Below are positions 44,099-52,437 of a DNA stretch of 64,000 nt, piece after piece; position 1 is the stretch's first letter, and each line of letters opens with the position of its first letter. The stretch covers positions 224,875 through 288,874 of the forward strand of contig MKTJ01000044.1 of assembly GCA_001898225.1 (NCBI GenBank), written 5' to 3'. The notes under the pieces were generated by a model. That model did not search any database and had not been told where the DNA came from. It saw nothing but the letters and a program-made list of their open reading frames with translations. This DNA comes from Chloroflexi bacterium 54-19 (GTDB lineage: Bacteria > Chloroflexota > Chloroflexia > Chloroheliales > Chloroheliaceae). Made by a program: the position numbers and the translations under genes.

Positions 44099-45514
44099 TT
44101 AAGCACGGGAACCGGCCTGTTTCTTCCAGTAGCGGTAATACCAGAGCATATCCTCAAGCTCGAAAGCCTCAAAGATACTCATGTCGGGCAGGTCCGCCGG
44201 GTAGCGGGTGCCCCTGGCGTAGGGGAAGACCGTGTTGGTCAGGTAGGAGCCAAAGAGGGCGCGCTCGGCGGGGGATAGCCCGGTAGCAAAGGCCAGGTTG
44301 GGCGATAAATACTGCGACGCCACCAGCGGCTCTATCACTACCGTCGAGGGGTCTTTACCCGGTGCGGATAAACGAGGTAACGGTTTACCGCTCTGGCCGG
44401 GCCGGGCATCCAGGTCTCCGAACCCACCCAGGATTTTTGGCTTGTTCGGGTTGGAAATATCTACAAAACGGGGCGACCCGTAAATCTCGATGTTGCGGGC
44501 AATCATATCGGCCATGTCGCTGGCGGTCTGCCGCCACAAAAGGCGGGTGCCGTCGGTGTCGAAAATGTCCTCACCGTCACGCCCCAGCCGGTAGATATTT
44601 TGCAGGAGGGCTTTGTGGACATCCGAGGGCAACAGCGCGAACATATTGCCGTTAAAATCATAGGCCCAGTGGTCGGCGTTGGACCGGGGCGGCGTAAGTT
44701 CAGGGTGTTTGCTGGCAAGCAGTTTCAGGGTCGAGGCGTTGACCGGGATAAACCGGAGCGGGTCCACGCCCAGTTTCCGCCAGACCTTTACCACTTTGGC
44801 CCGGAGCCGCCCGCTTGCCCCCACCAGGAAGGCTTCCGCGAAAGCCTTGAAGCCGTCCTCGTCGTCGCTGGTTTTGGTAGAGGCAATCTGGACCAGTATG
44901 GCCCCACAAAAGAGGGTCAGGAGGTCCAGTATGGCCGCCGGGAGAAAGAGAAAGCCGAGGGTCGGGGTGGTCCGGTAGGTTTGCCAGGCCGCGCCCAGGG
45001 TCGCCTTACCGGTCAGGCTGAGAAAGAGCAGCCCTAAATCCAGGGCCACCGTGACTACCAGGGCGCCCAGCACCACACCCCACCAGATAGTGCTGTGTGG
45101 CGGGCGGTCCGGGTCGGGCTCGGCTGGTCTGCCGGGGGTTAAAGGCTGGTCCAGGTCGAGCGGGGTGTCGCCGGTATCAGGCCGGAGGCGGATTGCCAGA
45201 AAGATTTCGACCAGAAGCAGACCTTGCAGAATGACGGCCAGGACGATAGCGCCGGTATTGGTAAAAAATTGGCGGGTATGGTCGATGGGCGAGGTATCCG
45301 CCAGCAGAGGGACCGTCTTGAGGCCGTTCAGGGCGATAAAGACCGCCATGAAGACCTGGTAGGCCAGGGCTAACCCCAGGGCCAGGTTGAAACCCAGGCC
45401 AAACTTGCGGACCAGTTGCCACAGTCCGCCTTCAGGAGTTACTTCACCGGGGTCTTTTTCAAAATGTTCGTCCGGGAGGTAGTTGTTAACCCTTTGCCGG
45501 TCTTTTATAGTCAT
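44099..45514 (-). CDS. membrane protein of unknown function with large soluble domain
   Basis: A 471-residue protein. Hydrophobic segments are near 38-62, 85-108, 143-165 and 180-205; the rest, from about 215, is soluble. The soluble part has HWAYDFNGNMFALLPSDVHKALLQNIYRLGRDGEDIFDTDGT and many Pro/Arg residues but no motif I can name. GAGGAAG precedes the start. The neighbours do not suggest a role. Confidence 0.65.
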   Translation of the reverse strand: MTIKDRQRVNNYLPDEHFEKDPGEVTPEGGLWQLVRKFGLGFNLALGLALAYQVFMAVFIALNGLKTVPLLADTSPIDHTRQFFTNTGAIVLAVILQGLLLVEIFLAIRLRPDTGDTPLDLDQPLTPGRPAEPDPDRPPHSTIWWGVVLGALVVTVALDLGLLFLSLTGKATLGAAWQTYRTTPTLGFLFLPAAILDLLTLFCGAILVQIASTKTSDDEDGFKAFAEAFLVGASGRLRAKVVKVWRKLGVDPLRFIPVNASTLKLLASKHPELTPPRSNADHWAYDFNGNMFALLPSDVHKALLQNIYRLGRDGEDIFDTDGTRLLWRQTASDMADMIARNIEIYGSPRFVDISNPNKPKILGGFGDLDARPGQSGKPLPRLSAPGKDPSTVVIEPLVASQYLSPNLAFATGLSPAERALFGSYLTNTVFPYARGTRYPADLPDMSIFEAFELEDMLWYYRYWKKQAGSRA

Positions 45515-45730
45515 TTACGAACTTCCTCGCTATCCCATTTAGAGACAGCCAAAATTAAAGTCCCGTAAGTGTCCCGTGGGTTCCAGCGAAAAACTTAAAA
45601 CTACTCCCCTACCGCGCAGTCATAAAGAGGAAAAAAGCACTCCTGCAAGAGTTACCACACAATTCTTAAGTTGAGTATAACCCTTTCGGCGAGAACTTGC
45701 AATAAGACATAAAGGTTATTTTGATGAGAG

Positions 45731-45749
45731 AAAAAAGCGAGACTCGCTT
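45731..45749 (-). terminator. Rho-independent terminator of the receiver/KaiC operon
   Basis: AAGCGA-GTC-TCGCTT followed by T-rich sequence on the minus strand, about 25 bases after the receiver stop. Confidence 0.7.
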
Positions 45750-45773
45750 CCTGGGACGGCACCACCCGGTAAA

Positions 45774-46121
45774 TCAGGTGAGCTCGACCAGGAGGTCTTC
45801 GATAGTGATTAAATCGTAGGGCTTGGAGAGATAGGCGTCGGCCTTTGGTTCGAAACGGCGGTTTATCGGGGCAGCGCTAATCAGCACCACTTTTGTGTTG
45901 CTCAGTTCAGGCCGGGTCTTTACCTCCGTGAGCAGTTGATAGCCGTCCATCACCGGCATCATCACATCGGAAATAATTAGGGCCGGAAATTCCTTTTCAA
46001 CCGTCTTTAGAGCCTGCTCCCCGTTCTCGGCCAACAAGACTTTATGACCCTGCTCCTCGACGATTTGCTGTAACAGAAATAGCAGGCTCTGTTCATCATC
46101 CACAATAAGTACTTTAGCCAC
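45774..46121 (-). CDS. single-domain response regulator receiver
   Basis: A 115-residue stand-alone receiver. KVLIVDDEQ has the two acidic metal ligands, the phosphoacceptor Asp is in LIISDVMMPVMDGY (about residue 53), and Lys in YLSKPYD. No output domain, so it transmits phosphate or acts by protein contact. It follows a KaiC-like ATPase gene by 42 bases. It probably starts with GTG. Confidence 0.9.
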   Translation of the reverse strand: MAKVLIVDDEQSLLFLLQQIVEEQGHKVLLAENGEQALKTVEKEFPALIISDVMMPVMDGYQLLTEVKTRPELSNTKVVLISAAPINRRFEPKADAYLSKPYDLITIEDLLVELT

Positions 46122-46163
46122 TTATACTCTTCTTTGACACGCTTATTACCAAAGCTCTTTTAT

Positions 46164-47726
46164 TTAATTATCCTGGTCGAAGCCGCCTGCTAAACCGGAA
46201 ACCGGCGCACCTTCTCCCCCATCATACACTTGAATATTTATCCCGGTATCCGGCTCAATCGTAAATTCCTTGGGCTCTGAGTCATGCGAGCTATCCCGCA
46301 TCTGTAAGATTGAAATGACCCGGACAAATTTATTTTGCCGTTCTAACTGGCGTAATAAAATCAGGTTTTCGGCCAGGATTGCAAGCGGAGTATTGCTAAA
46401 ATCAAGTTCTGTGCCAATTATCTTGCTGATTTTATAGGTATAAATGGTTGTTATGTTCTTCTCTTTGGAAAACCCGACCAGCGCTGCCAGGTAATCGTGG
46501 GTCCGATTACCAAAACGGCTGGCTTCCTCAACCTCTAAAACCCCATCCACGACAAAGCGTTGGACCCCGTGTTGCTCCACTTCCTCGTTTATACGAGCGG
46601 CCAATACATCCGGTTCAAGTTGAATCGGAGCAATGTTCAATAAGGTTATCAGGCCGTTTTCGACCGCTCTCCGCAAATCCAACCCAAAGCGTTCGGCTTT
46701 GATGAATAGCTGGGCCGCGCTTTCATAAAATCCGACATATAATCCCGGCTGACCCTGATGCGCGCCCTCAATGAGGTAACTTAAGCATAGCAGTGTTTTG
46801 CCTACTCCCAGCGACCCGGCCAACAAAGTTGTAGACCCTTTGGGTAACCCCCCGCCCAACATCTTCTCCAGGGCGGGTATGCCGAACCCTACTCTTGTAT
46901 CGGTAGAGCCGGCCCCAGGATAACTCAGCAATTGGGGTGCCAGCGATTCGAAACGGGGGTAAATTGTCCAGCCTTTTTTGGAAATGTCATATGTATGCAG
47001 ACCCCGGACCTGGCGTAACCCGCGAATCTTGCGGACTTCGACCCGGTTGTATACCCGGGGCCCTTCCACGACATTATAGAGGCCGATAATGACATCGGCG
47101 ATAGTCAGGTCACCTTCCGAGCCGGTCTCCGTAAGGCTCCGTTCGAGCGAAATAACCGCCGTAACTCCCAGCAGGTTTAACTGGGCCGATAGCCGGTAAA
47201 GAAAGCGGCGGATTGAATCCGGGTTGGCGGCCAATCCTTCCAGGGCTCGAAAACCGTCAATACAGACAAACCCGGCGTTTTCGTGCCGCACCGTATCCAC
47301 TATCAGGTTGGCAACTTTATCCAGGCCTTCATCCATCACACTGGTTAGCGAAAGTAGCCGGATGTCCTCCACGAAAAAGCTTTCGTCAAAAAAATCCATC
47401 TGACTGATGTGCTCGATAAGTTTATCGTGCGGTTCGGAGAGGGTGCTGAAGTAGATGGCTTTAGACCGGGCCCGTTCGGAACTTTTGCGAGGGTTTTTCT
47501 TTTTACCGGACGGACCGATGGCAAGGGTAGGCGGTTCCTGGGTGGATACGGCCCCGGCGGTTTCGGGCTGGCGGCGGATTTCCTGCTGTCTCCGGGCCCA
47601 GGCGAAACATAATTGTTGAATCATAAGGGTTTTGCCTGTGCCGGGGTTGCCAATTAACATAACAAGGCTACCCACAGGTATTCCACCGCCCAGGACCGTA
47701 TCAAACCCTGGAATCCCGGTGTTCAT
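46164..47726 (-). CDS. KaiC-like double RecA-domain ATPase
   Basis: About 520 residues with two KaiC/RadA-type modules. Module 1 has GFDTVLGGGIPVGSLVMLIGNPGTGKTLM (Walker A) and a Walker B Asp in FVCIDGFRAL. Module 2 has LEKMLGGGLPKGSTTLLAGSLGVGKTLLC, YVGFYESAAQ (catalytic Glu region) and FVVDGVLEVE. Between modules 1's strands is an insert of 40 basic/Pro residues. Circadian KaiA and KaiB are absent; these proteins are thought to signal through receiver partners. An upstream TTG would add six residues. Confidence 0.88.
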   Translation of the reverse strand: MNTGIPGFDTVLGGGIPVGSLVMLIGNPGTGKTLMIQQLCFAWARRQQEIRRQPETAGAVSTQEPPTLAIGPSGKKKNPRKSSERARSKAIYFSTLSEPHDKLIEHISQMDFFDESFFVEDIRLLSLTSVMDEGLDKVANLIVDTVRHENAGFVCIDGFRALEGLAANPDSIRRFLYRLSAQLNLLGVTAVISLERSLTETGSEGDLTIADVIIGLYNVVEGPRVYNRVEVRKIRGLRQVRGLHTYDISKKGWTIYPRFESLAPQLLSYPGAGSTDTRVGFGIPALEKMLGGGLPKGSTTLLAGSLGVGKTLLCLSYLIEGAHQGQPGLYVGFYESAAQLFIKAERFGLDLRRAVENGLITLLNIAPIQLEPDVLAARINEEVEQHGVQRFVVDGVLEVEEASRFGNRTHDYLAALVGFSKEKNITTIYTYKISKIIGTELDFSNTPLAILAENLILLRQLERQNKFVRVISILQMRDSSHDSEPKEFTIEPDTGINIQVYDGGEGAPVSGLAGGFDQDN

Positions 47727-47899
47727 CACTTTTATTTCTTTCAAAGGTGCGTTCTTTCTGCTTGTACTGGAACTGGCTGGGTAGAAACTTTCAAGGAACT
47801 TTTAAATAGAGCTGTTTCCGGGACAACCCCTTAATCCCGGTATTTTAGGGTGCAAAACTAATCAGGGCAAAATTTCAAATTGAACACTTTCAGTACAAT

Positions 47900-47928
47900 A
47901 TTATAACTTGCAAGTTTTTTTTCTACAA
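47900..47928 (-). promoter_or_regulatory. promoter of the KaiC-like/receiver operon
   Basis: Minus strand: -35 TTGTAG (47923-47928), 17-base spacer containing A8, -10 TATAAT (47900-47905). Confidence 0.7.
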
Positions 47929-48039
47929 CTTGAGTACGAATCGCTTTATTCTGAAAGGTTTTTACCGCTATTTCAGGTCTGTTTGTGGAATAGCCCAATA
48001 ACCCCTCGGCCCTGGTCTTTTGACCGTACCGCACGGGTA

Positions 48040-48068
48040 TTGACCCGGCGCATAAATTGTATTATACT
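48040..48068 (+). promoter_or_regulatory. sigma-70 promoter of the KGG-repeat gene
   Basis: -35 TTGACC (48040-48045), 17 bases, -10 TATACT (48063-48068), about 52 bases before the start codon. Confidence 0.7.
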
Positions 48069-48120
48069 ATAAACAGCTAATCAATTAGCGATAGTTGGTA
48101 TTATCTTGAGGAGAAAGAAT

Positions 48121-48768
48121 ATGGCGAGCCAGGATGATGAAATGAACTTAAATATTAACGATGAAAACTTTAATGACTTTTTAGGGTCGCCTGAAGAATT
48201 TGAAAATAATAAAAAAATAAATAAGACTAATGAATTAATTACCGCCTCAAACCTTGATTTAGAGGACTCGGACGAAGCCGATTATCACGTCCGGGCGGGC
48301 CGGATTGGCGGTGAAACCACCAAGCAACGCCACCGCGACAGCAATTTTTATAAACAGATCGGGTCGCTGGGTGGCGCGACCACTATGGCCCGGCACGGCC
48401 AGGATTATAGCGAAAGACGTAAAAAAGGCGGCCTGACCACTCGTGAACGCTACGGTGAGGAATATTACCAGGCTATCGCCGCGAAAGCGGCCCGTACCAA
48501 GCAGGATGCGACCCGTTTGCGAAATGAAGCAATCAAAGCTTTGATGGCGGCCGGTTTCAAAATTCCGACCATCATAAAACTAACCGTTAAAGACCTGGAG
48601 GAAAACGCCCGGTTGCATAACCTGGTGGGCGAATCCGCCGCTTTGCAGGACTATATCCAGAACCGCCTGGAAACCGAAAGCGATGTCGAACTCTTATTTG
48701 TATCCCAGTCCGGTAAACCGCTATCGTTAGCCAATACCTATACCGTTATGGAAAGGCATAAAGGCTAA
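48121..48768 (+). CDS. KGG-repeat protein with degenerate tyrosine-recombinase-like C-terminus
   Basis: A 215-residue protein. Residues 1-55 are acidic and Asn-rich. Residues 60-125 hold three to four tandem KGG-type units (RIGGETTKQRHRDSNFYKQI, GSLGGATTMARHGQDYSERR, KKGGLTTRERYGEEYYQAI), like bacterial stress-induced acidophilic repeat proteins. The last 85 residues look like the first half of a tyrosine-recombinase catalytic domain (RNEAIKALMAAGFKIPTIIK, then LFVSQSGKPLSLA). The catalytic Arg position is Lys and the His-x-x-Arg and Tyr part is missing. It cannot be an active recombinase; a DNA-binding role is possible. GAGGAG decides the start. Confidence 0.65.
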   Translation: MASQDDEMNLNINDENFNDFLGSPEEFENNKKINKTNELITASNLDLEDSDEADYHVRAGRIGGETTKQRHRDSNFYKQIGSLGGATTMARHGQDYSERRKKGGLTTRERYGEEYYQAIAAKAARTKQDATRLRNEAIKALMAAGFKIPTIIKLTVKDLEENARLHNLVGESAALQDYIQNRLETESDVELLFVSQSGKPLSLANTYTVMERHKG

Positions 48769-48805
48769 ATTTTCTCAGAGTGTGATGAAGGTCACGCTTA
48801 AAGGC

Positions 48806-48856
48806 TTGACAAACCCCTATTATCTGATATAATACAACCAGCTAAGAAATCTTAGC
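48806..48856 (+). promoter_or_regulatory. strong promoter with palindrome at the transcription start
   Basis: Consensus TTGACA (48806-48811), 16 bases, consensus TATAAT (48828-48833). At 48841-48856 GCTAAGA-AA-TCTTAGC is a perfect inverted repeat over the expected start, either an operator or a 5' hairpin. Confidence 0.8.
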
Positions 48857-48917
48857 GAATGGTCCCGCTCGGCCAGGACCCGGGTTAAGGCCCAAAGAAA
48901 GAAAGGAGTAGAAGCAA

Positions 48918-49160
48918 TTGGCAAGAATTTCTGGAATTGAAATCATTGAAACCCGCGCACGCGGCACAGCTTTGCCGACCGGCTTTTACTCCGGCGGTCC
49001 GGCCCTCGCTGACCGTTGCAAGGGGAATAATTTTCTTAATCAAAAGCGACTTTTCCGTCCCGGCCAGGGAACGGCTAACCTTACAAACCCGGATTGGTTT
49101 ATCCAGGGAAGGTCACGCGCAGGGCGACTCGCCCGGCTCGGACCTCCTTTAGCGAGCTAA
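48918..49160 (+). CDS. possible small protein, TTG start
   Basis: An 80-codon frame from TTG with AAAGGAG nine bases upstream, in a transcript with a strong promoter and terminator. The product (LARISGIEIIETRARGTALP...) is basic and resembles nothing I know; the first residues recall ribosomal protein S13 only by chance. Another frame is also open over most of it. The RNA itself may be the product. Confidence 0.35.
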   Translation: MARISGIEIIETRARGTALPTGFYSGGPALADRCKGNNFLNQKRLFRPGQGTANLTNPDWFIQGRSRAGRLARLGPPLAS

Positions 49161-49205
49161 ATCTCCGGTCAGAGGGTTAACCTCCCGGACCCGCAAAGGA
49201 AAGGC

Positions 49206-49241
49206 GCGATTGATGAGAAAAATCATCAGTCGCGTTTTTTA
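49206..49241 (+). terminator. Rho-independent terminator
   Basis: CGCGATTGATGA and TCATCAGTCGCG form a 12-bp stem with one wobble, followed by T6. It closes the unit started at 48806. Confidence 0.9.
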
Positions 49242-49344
49242 ATGCCGGAAAAACAGCACTTTATAGTGCGGATAGCGATAGTAATATACACGCAAGTAAC
49301 CAGGAACTTATAACCGAGAAGCAGTTAATCGAAAGGAAAAAACA

Positions 49345-49548
49345 GTGGAACAGCATCTGAATATCCTGTTTAGCGCTCACTCTACCAGCGAACGCTATCA
49401 AAAACAGGCCGCGCACTTCCGGCTGGTGAAGGAAGCCCGGCTCGCCCAGGCGAACACCCGGCCCTCCCTCAAACAGCTTTTAGGCCTCCAGCTTATCGCT
49501 TTTGGCCGCAAGCTCGCGCAGGATACTAAACCGGCCTTTGTTGAGTAA
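49345..49548 (+). CDS. small helical protein, GTG start
   Basis: A 67-residue basic protein starting at GTG behind AAAGGA. It ends in an amphipathic helix (RPSLKQLLGLQLIAFGRKLAQ) as seen in many small Chloroflexota proteins of unknown role. No signal peptide. Confidence 0.5.
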   Translation: MEQHLNILFSAHSTSERYQKQAAHFRLVKEARLAQANTRPSLKQLLGLQLIAFGRKLAQDTKPAFVE

Positions 49549-49608
49549 GTCTTAAGTGGATGAAGAACATGCTTAAACCAAATTTACTCGACATTTGTCC
49601 CGAAAAAA

Positions 49609-49671
49609 CCGCTCCGCTTACCCACTTACCCGTGAATTTCTCGTTTTCACAGGGGTGGGTGGCGAGAGCGG
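49609..49671 (+). ncRNA. long structured RNA hairpin candidate
   Basis: Nested arms CCGCTC-CGC, ACCCAC, CCC and GTGAA pair with TTCAC, GGG, GTGGGT and GCG-A-GAGCGG, 23 base pairs in all with small bulges and a 9-base loop. It lies between the 67-residue gene and a terminator. A 63-codon frame across it (49560-49751) lacks a good ribosome site. Confidence 0.4.
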
Positions 49672-49741
49672 AACAGACAGCAAATTATAAAAACCTCTAT
49701 AACCGCAAACGAGACCTCTCAAAAAATCTTCAAATACCACA

Positions 49742-49780
49742 GCCGGGGTAGACATCCAAAGACACCCCGGTTTTTTTTTG
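49742..49780 (+). terminator. Rho-independent terminator
   Basis: CCGGGGT and ACCCCGG arms around 12 bases followed by T9. Confidence 0.9.
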
Positions 49781-49799
49781 CCCGTTTTTCAAGTTGTGC

Positions 49800-49843
49800 G
49801 TGAAAAAAAAGAGGCCCAACCGGAAACCGGCTGAGCCCTCATG
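49800..49843 (-). terminator. Rho-independent terminator of the vWA lipoprotein gene
   Basis: Minus strand: GAGGGCTC-A-GCCGG pairs with CCGGTT-GGGCCTC, then T8. Confidence 0.88.
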
Positions 49844-49849
49844 AAATTC

Positions 49850-49880
49850 ACGTTTTACGTTCAACGTTCAACGTTTTTCG
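49850..49880. repeat. short 7-bp tandem repeat of the AACGTTT type
   Basis: Reads CACGTTT-TACGTTC-AACGTTC-AACGTTT between the vWA gene and its terminator. Confidence 0.7.
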
Positions 49881-49888
49881 ATTATGGC

Positions 49889-51391
49889 TTACTGGGTTAA
49901 ATTGTTTAATTCCTGCCGGACAATCCCGACCACAATCTGGTCCAGGGTTTGCTCGTTATAAGCGATACCGGTGTTGCTGGCCGGACCACCGCTGCCGGAG
50001 CGGTTTTCGTCACCGCCCCTGGTGATAAAGATGTACTGGGCCAGGGTAATTTCGGCCAACTGGCGGAAGATGTACTCACCCGGCGGGGTCAGACCGCTGG
50101 CCCCAATCGTATAGACCTTGATACCCTGCCGTACCGCGTCCACCAGTTCGTTGGTGTATTTATAGTCCTTGGGATAATCGAGGTGGGGTGGGGCATCGGC
50201 CACCAGGAAGGCCAGGCGCAGGGCGTCGCCGCTGCTCCAATTCATATCGTTGACCGCCACATGAAGCGCCTCGTTGAGCGATTCGGGGTAGTCGCCGCCG
50301 CCGCCCGCCGAAATCGAGTTGAGAAAATTGCTAAAGTCGCCCAGGTTCTCGGTAAAGCCATACTTGCGGGTAACGTAGCTGTCGCCCCGGTCCCGGTAGG
50401 TCACGATACCAAAGCGCAGCCGAGGCTGACCCGGCAGGGCTGTAATCTGGTAGGCAATATCGCTGATGGTCTGCTGTATCCGCCGGATTTCCCCGCCCAT
50501 GCTGCCGGTCGAGTCGAGCAGGAACAGGAGGTCGAGGGTAGTCGAAGCATTCTGCTGGTTGCGGAAGGAGCCGTTCAGGTTAAGGGTCCAGTTCGCACCG
50601 ATAAAGAGGTTCTGGTTATAGCCCTGGTTCTGGTTCTGGTCCTGGCGTTGGAACGAGCGGGTCAGGGTCTGGCCGTCCTTTTCAGCCGTGACATCAAAAG
50701 TGCTGACCTGGGCCGCCGAGGGTAAAGTTTTTGGGAAAAACAGCACCTGGCCGTTCGAGTAGGTCTTGCCCTGGAAGATCAGGGTCTGGTTGGTGTAGAT
50801 TTTTACCGTGGCATTGGAGACGGTCCGGCCATTGCCGTCCACCACGTTGATGATATAGCGTTCGCTCACGTCAAGCGGCCAAACATCCTGGCTGCGATAA
50901 CCCTGGAGGTACTGCATATATTCGGTAAAATTAACATTATCATCTACGGCCCCGGCCTTGAGGGGCTGCTGATTATAGACCGGCTGGTTGGGTTTAGAGT
51001 AGCTGCTGCCGGGGGTTGCTGCCGGGGCCGGGTACACTTCGGACGACCCCCCCGCGCTATCCGAGGAAGCGGCGGCAGCGGCTGCCGTGGTCGAAGCGGC
51101 GGTGGTGGCAGTGGCGGCGGTAGTTGAAGCGCCGGACCCGGTGTCAGAACTGCCTGAGGCTGACGTGGTGGCTGCTGCCGCCGTAGTCGAAGCAGCGGTG
51201 GTTCCGGGGGCGGTCGCGTTTGTGGTAGGGGCGGTAGAAGTGGTACCGCCGGGAGTGGCCGGTTCGTAAATTGGAGTTGCCGTGGGATTGGTCCTGGTGG
51301 CCGATTCTCCGCCGCATGCGGCCAGTATAGAGGATAGACTCAGACACACCAGCATAAAAAGGGTAGCCCAAAGTAAAGGCCGTTTTTGCAT
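49889..51391 (-). CDS. vWA-domain lipoprotein
   Basis: A 500-residue lipoprotein: lipobox ILAAC near residue 26, then about 115 residues of Thr/Ala/Ser linker. Residues 160-260 look like a carboxypeptidase-regulatory or Ig-like beta domain (NGRTVSNATVKIYTNQT). From about 290 a von Willebrand A domain has a full MIDAS: DSTGSMGG, a Thr in GIVTYRDRGDS and an Asp in LVADAPPH. Such proteins bind ligands outside the cell through a metal ion. It has AAAGGAG before the start and no linked MoxR or other operon partner. Confidence 0.88.
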   Translation of the reverse strand: MQKRPLLWATLFMLVCLSLSSILAACGGESATRTNPTATPIYEPATPGGTTSTAPTTNATAPGTTAASTTAAAATTSASGSSDTGSGASTTAATATTAASTTAAAAAASSDSAGGSSEVYPAPAATPGSSYSKPNQPVYNQQPLKAGAVDDNVNFTEYMQYLQGYRSQDVWPLDVSERYIINVVDGNGRTVSNATVKIYTNQTLIFQGKTYSNGQVLFFPKTLPSAAQVSTFDVTAEKDGQTLTRSFQRQDQNQNQGYNQNLFIGANWTLNLNGSFRNQQNASTTLDLLFLLDSTGSMGGEIRRIQQTISDIAYQITALPGQPRLRFGIVTYRDRGDSYVTRKYGFTENLGDFSNFLNSISAGGGGDYPESLNEALHVAVNDMNWSSGDALRLAFLVADAPPHLDYPKDYKYTNELVDAVRQGIKVYTIGASGLTPPGEYIFRQLAEITLAQYIFITRGGDENRSGSGGPASNTGIAYNEQTLDQIVVGIVRQELNNLTQ

Positions 51392-51989
51392 AGCCTTGCT
51401 CCTTTCAACAGTTTTAAAAATTCAGGAATTCTATCGCGGACCCATCTGGCGAGCGGTCCCGAAAATGCGCCGGAGAGAGTTTTTTTATAATAATTTGGTG
51501 GTTTGGTTGGAAGCCGGCTTCAGACCCATTTAGTTTGTAGGTCGGGCTGTTTCTTGTCGTCAGCCAGGCCCGCTTCTTTTAGTTCAAACGCAAGTTTTAC
51601 TAAAATAATTACATCCAATTTTGAATTCGTTTTCAAAATGAAATTCGAGTTTGGGTGGCCCAATCCCCCTGAAACGCGGATATATAAGGAGTAACCATTT
51701 GAGGGGTGCCAGGAAATTTCCCGGCGAAAAGCAAGAGCGTGGTAGTTTCAAGTGGCTGTCAAACCAAAGGTTTTCCAGTAGAGAATAGTTCAAAAATAGT
51801 TGATTAATAAGAAAGAATCCCTTTGGAAGGCCGTAAAGAAGTTGGAATATTTAATATTTGGGGGCTTGCAATTTAAAAAGATTCTGCTACCATATCTTGT
51901 ATAAACGTGACAATACCATGTGCACGTACGGGACCAACGGAACTGTTACAATTTTTAATTCAACGCGCGGATAACAGGAGAATAATCCA
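51392..51989. other. long AT-rich intergenic region
   Basis: No gene is called. It holds the promoters of the divergent flanking genes. Around 51620-51660 there are GAATTCG/GAAATTCG-containing near-repeats. The short open frames have no ribosome site or family resemblance. Confidence 0.4.
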
Positions 51990-52205
51990 ATGGCTCAACA
52001 AGGTACCCGTACCATGTCTGATTACATTACCGATTACGAGAACGCTCTCAAAGATTACTCCGAAATGGGCCCGTTGTGGGCTGAAATGGTCTTCGGCGAT
52101 GATTTTGAGGCTATGAAGGCGCTTTTCGGGCGCAGTTCCAGGGCCGAGAGCCCTACCGGGACCACAGTTTTACGGCAGGATACCAGGACCGTAAAGCAGT
52201 TGTAA
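51990..52205 (+). CDS. small protein of unknown function
   Basis: A 71-residue acidic protein (MAQQGTRTMSDYITDYENALKDYSEMGPLW...) with AGGAG eight bases upstream and a terminator behind. Hydrophobic heptad-like spacing in DYENALKDYSEMGPLWAEMVF suggests a helix. No family recognised. Confidence 0.6.
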   Translation: MAQQGTRTMSDYITDYENALKDYSEMGPLWAEMVFGDDFEAMKALFGRSSRAESPTGTTVLRQDTRTVKQL

Positions 52206-52241
52206 GTAAATAGTTCTAAAAGTTTAAGGTTTTAAGTGGTC

Positions 52242-52274
52242 AAAGAGGCAGCTTTTCGGAAGCGGCCTCTTTTG
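52242..52274 (+). terminator. Rho-independent terminator
   Basis: AAAGAGGC and GCCTCTTT arms around an inner GCTTTTCGGAAGC hairpin, then TTGTTTTT. Confidence 0.8.
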
Positions 52275-52437
52275 TTTTTATATAAATAGTTATACACATT
52301 GTGTAAAACTATATGTTGATAAGTTGTGGACAAGTCAGGATATTTGACCCTTTTGAAACATCTTTGGTTCTTTCCTGCTCAAATTACCAGGCGAAACCAG
52401 GTAACCTGACCAAATTCGATTATAAATTAACCGGAGG

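Noticed and set aside
48918..48947. Similarity of the TTG-start frame to ribosomal protein S13 (ARISGI)
   Set aside because: Only six residues match, the rest is unrelated, and no ribosomal genes are nearby.
49560..49751. 63-codon frame over the long hairpin
   Set aside because: There is no good ribosome site, and the sequence is dominated by the paired arms; the RNA structure explains it better.
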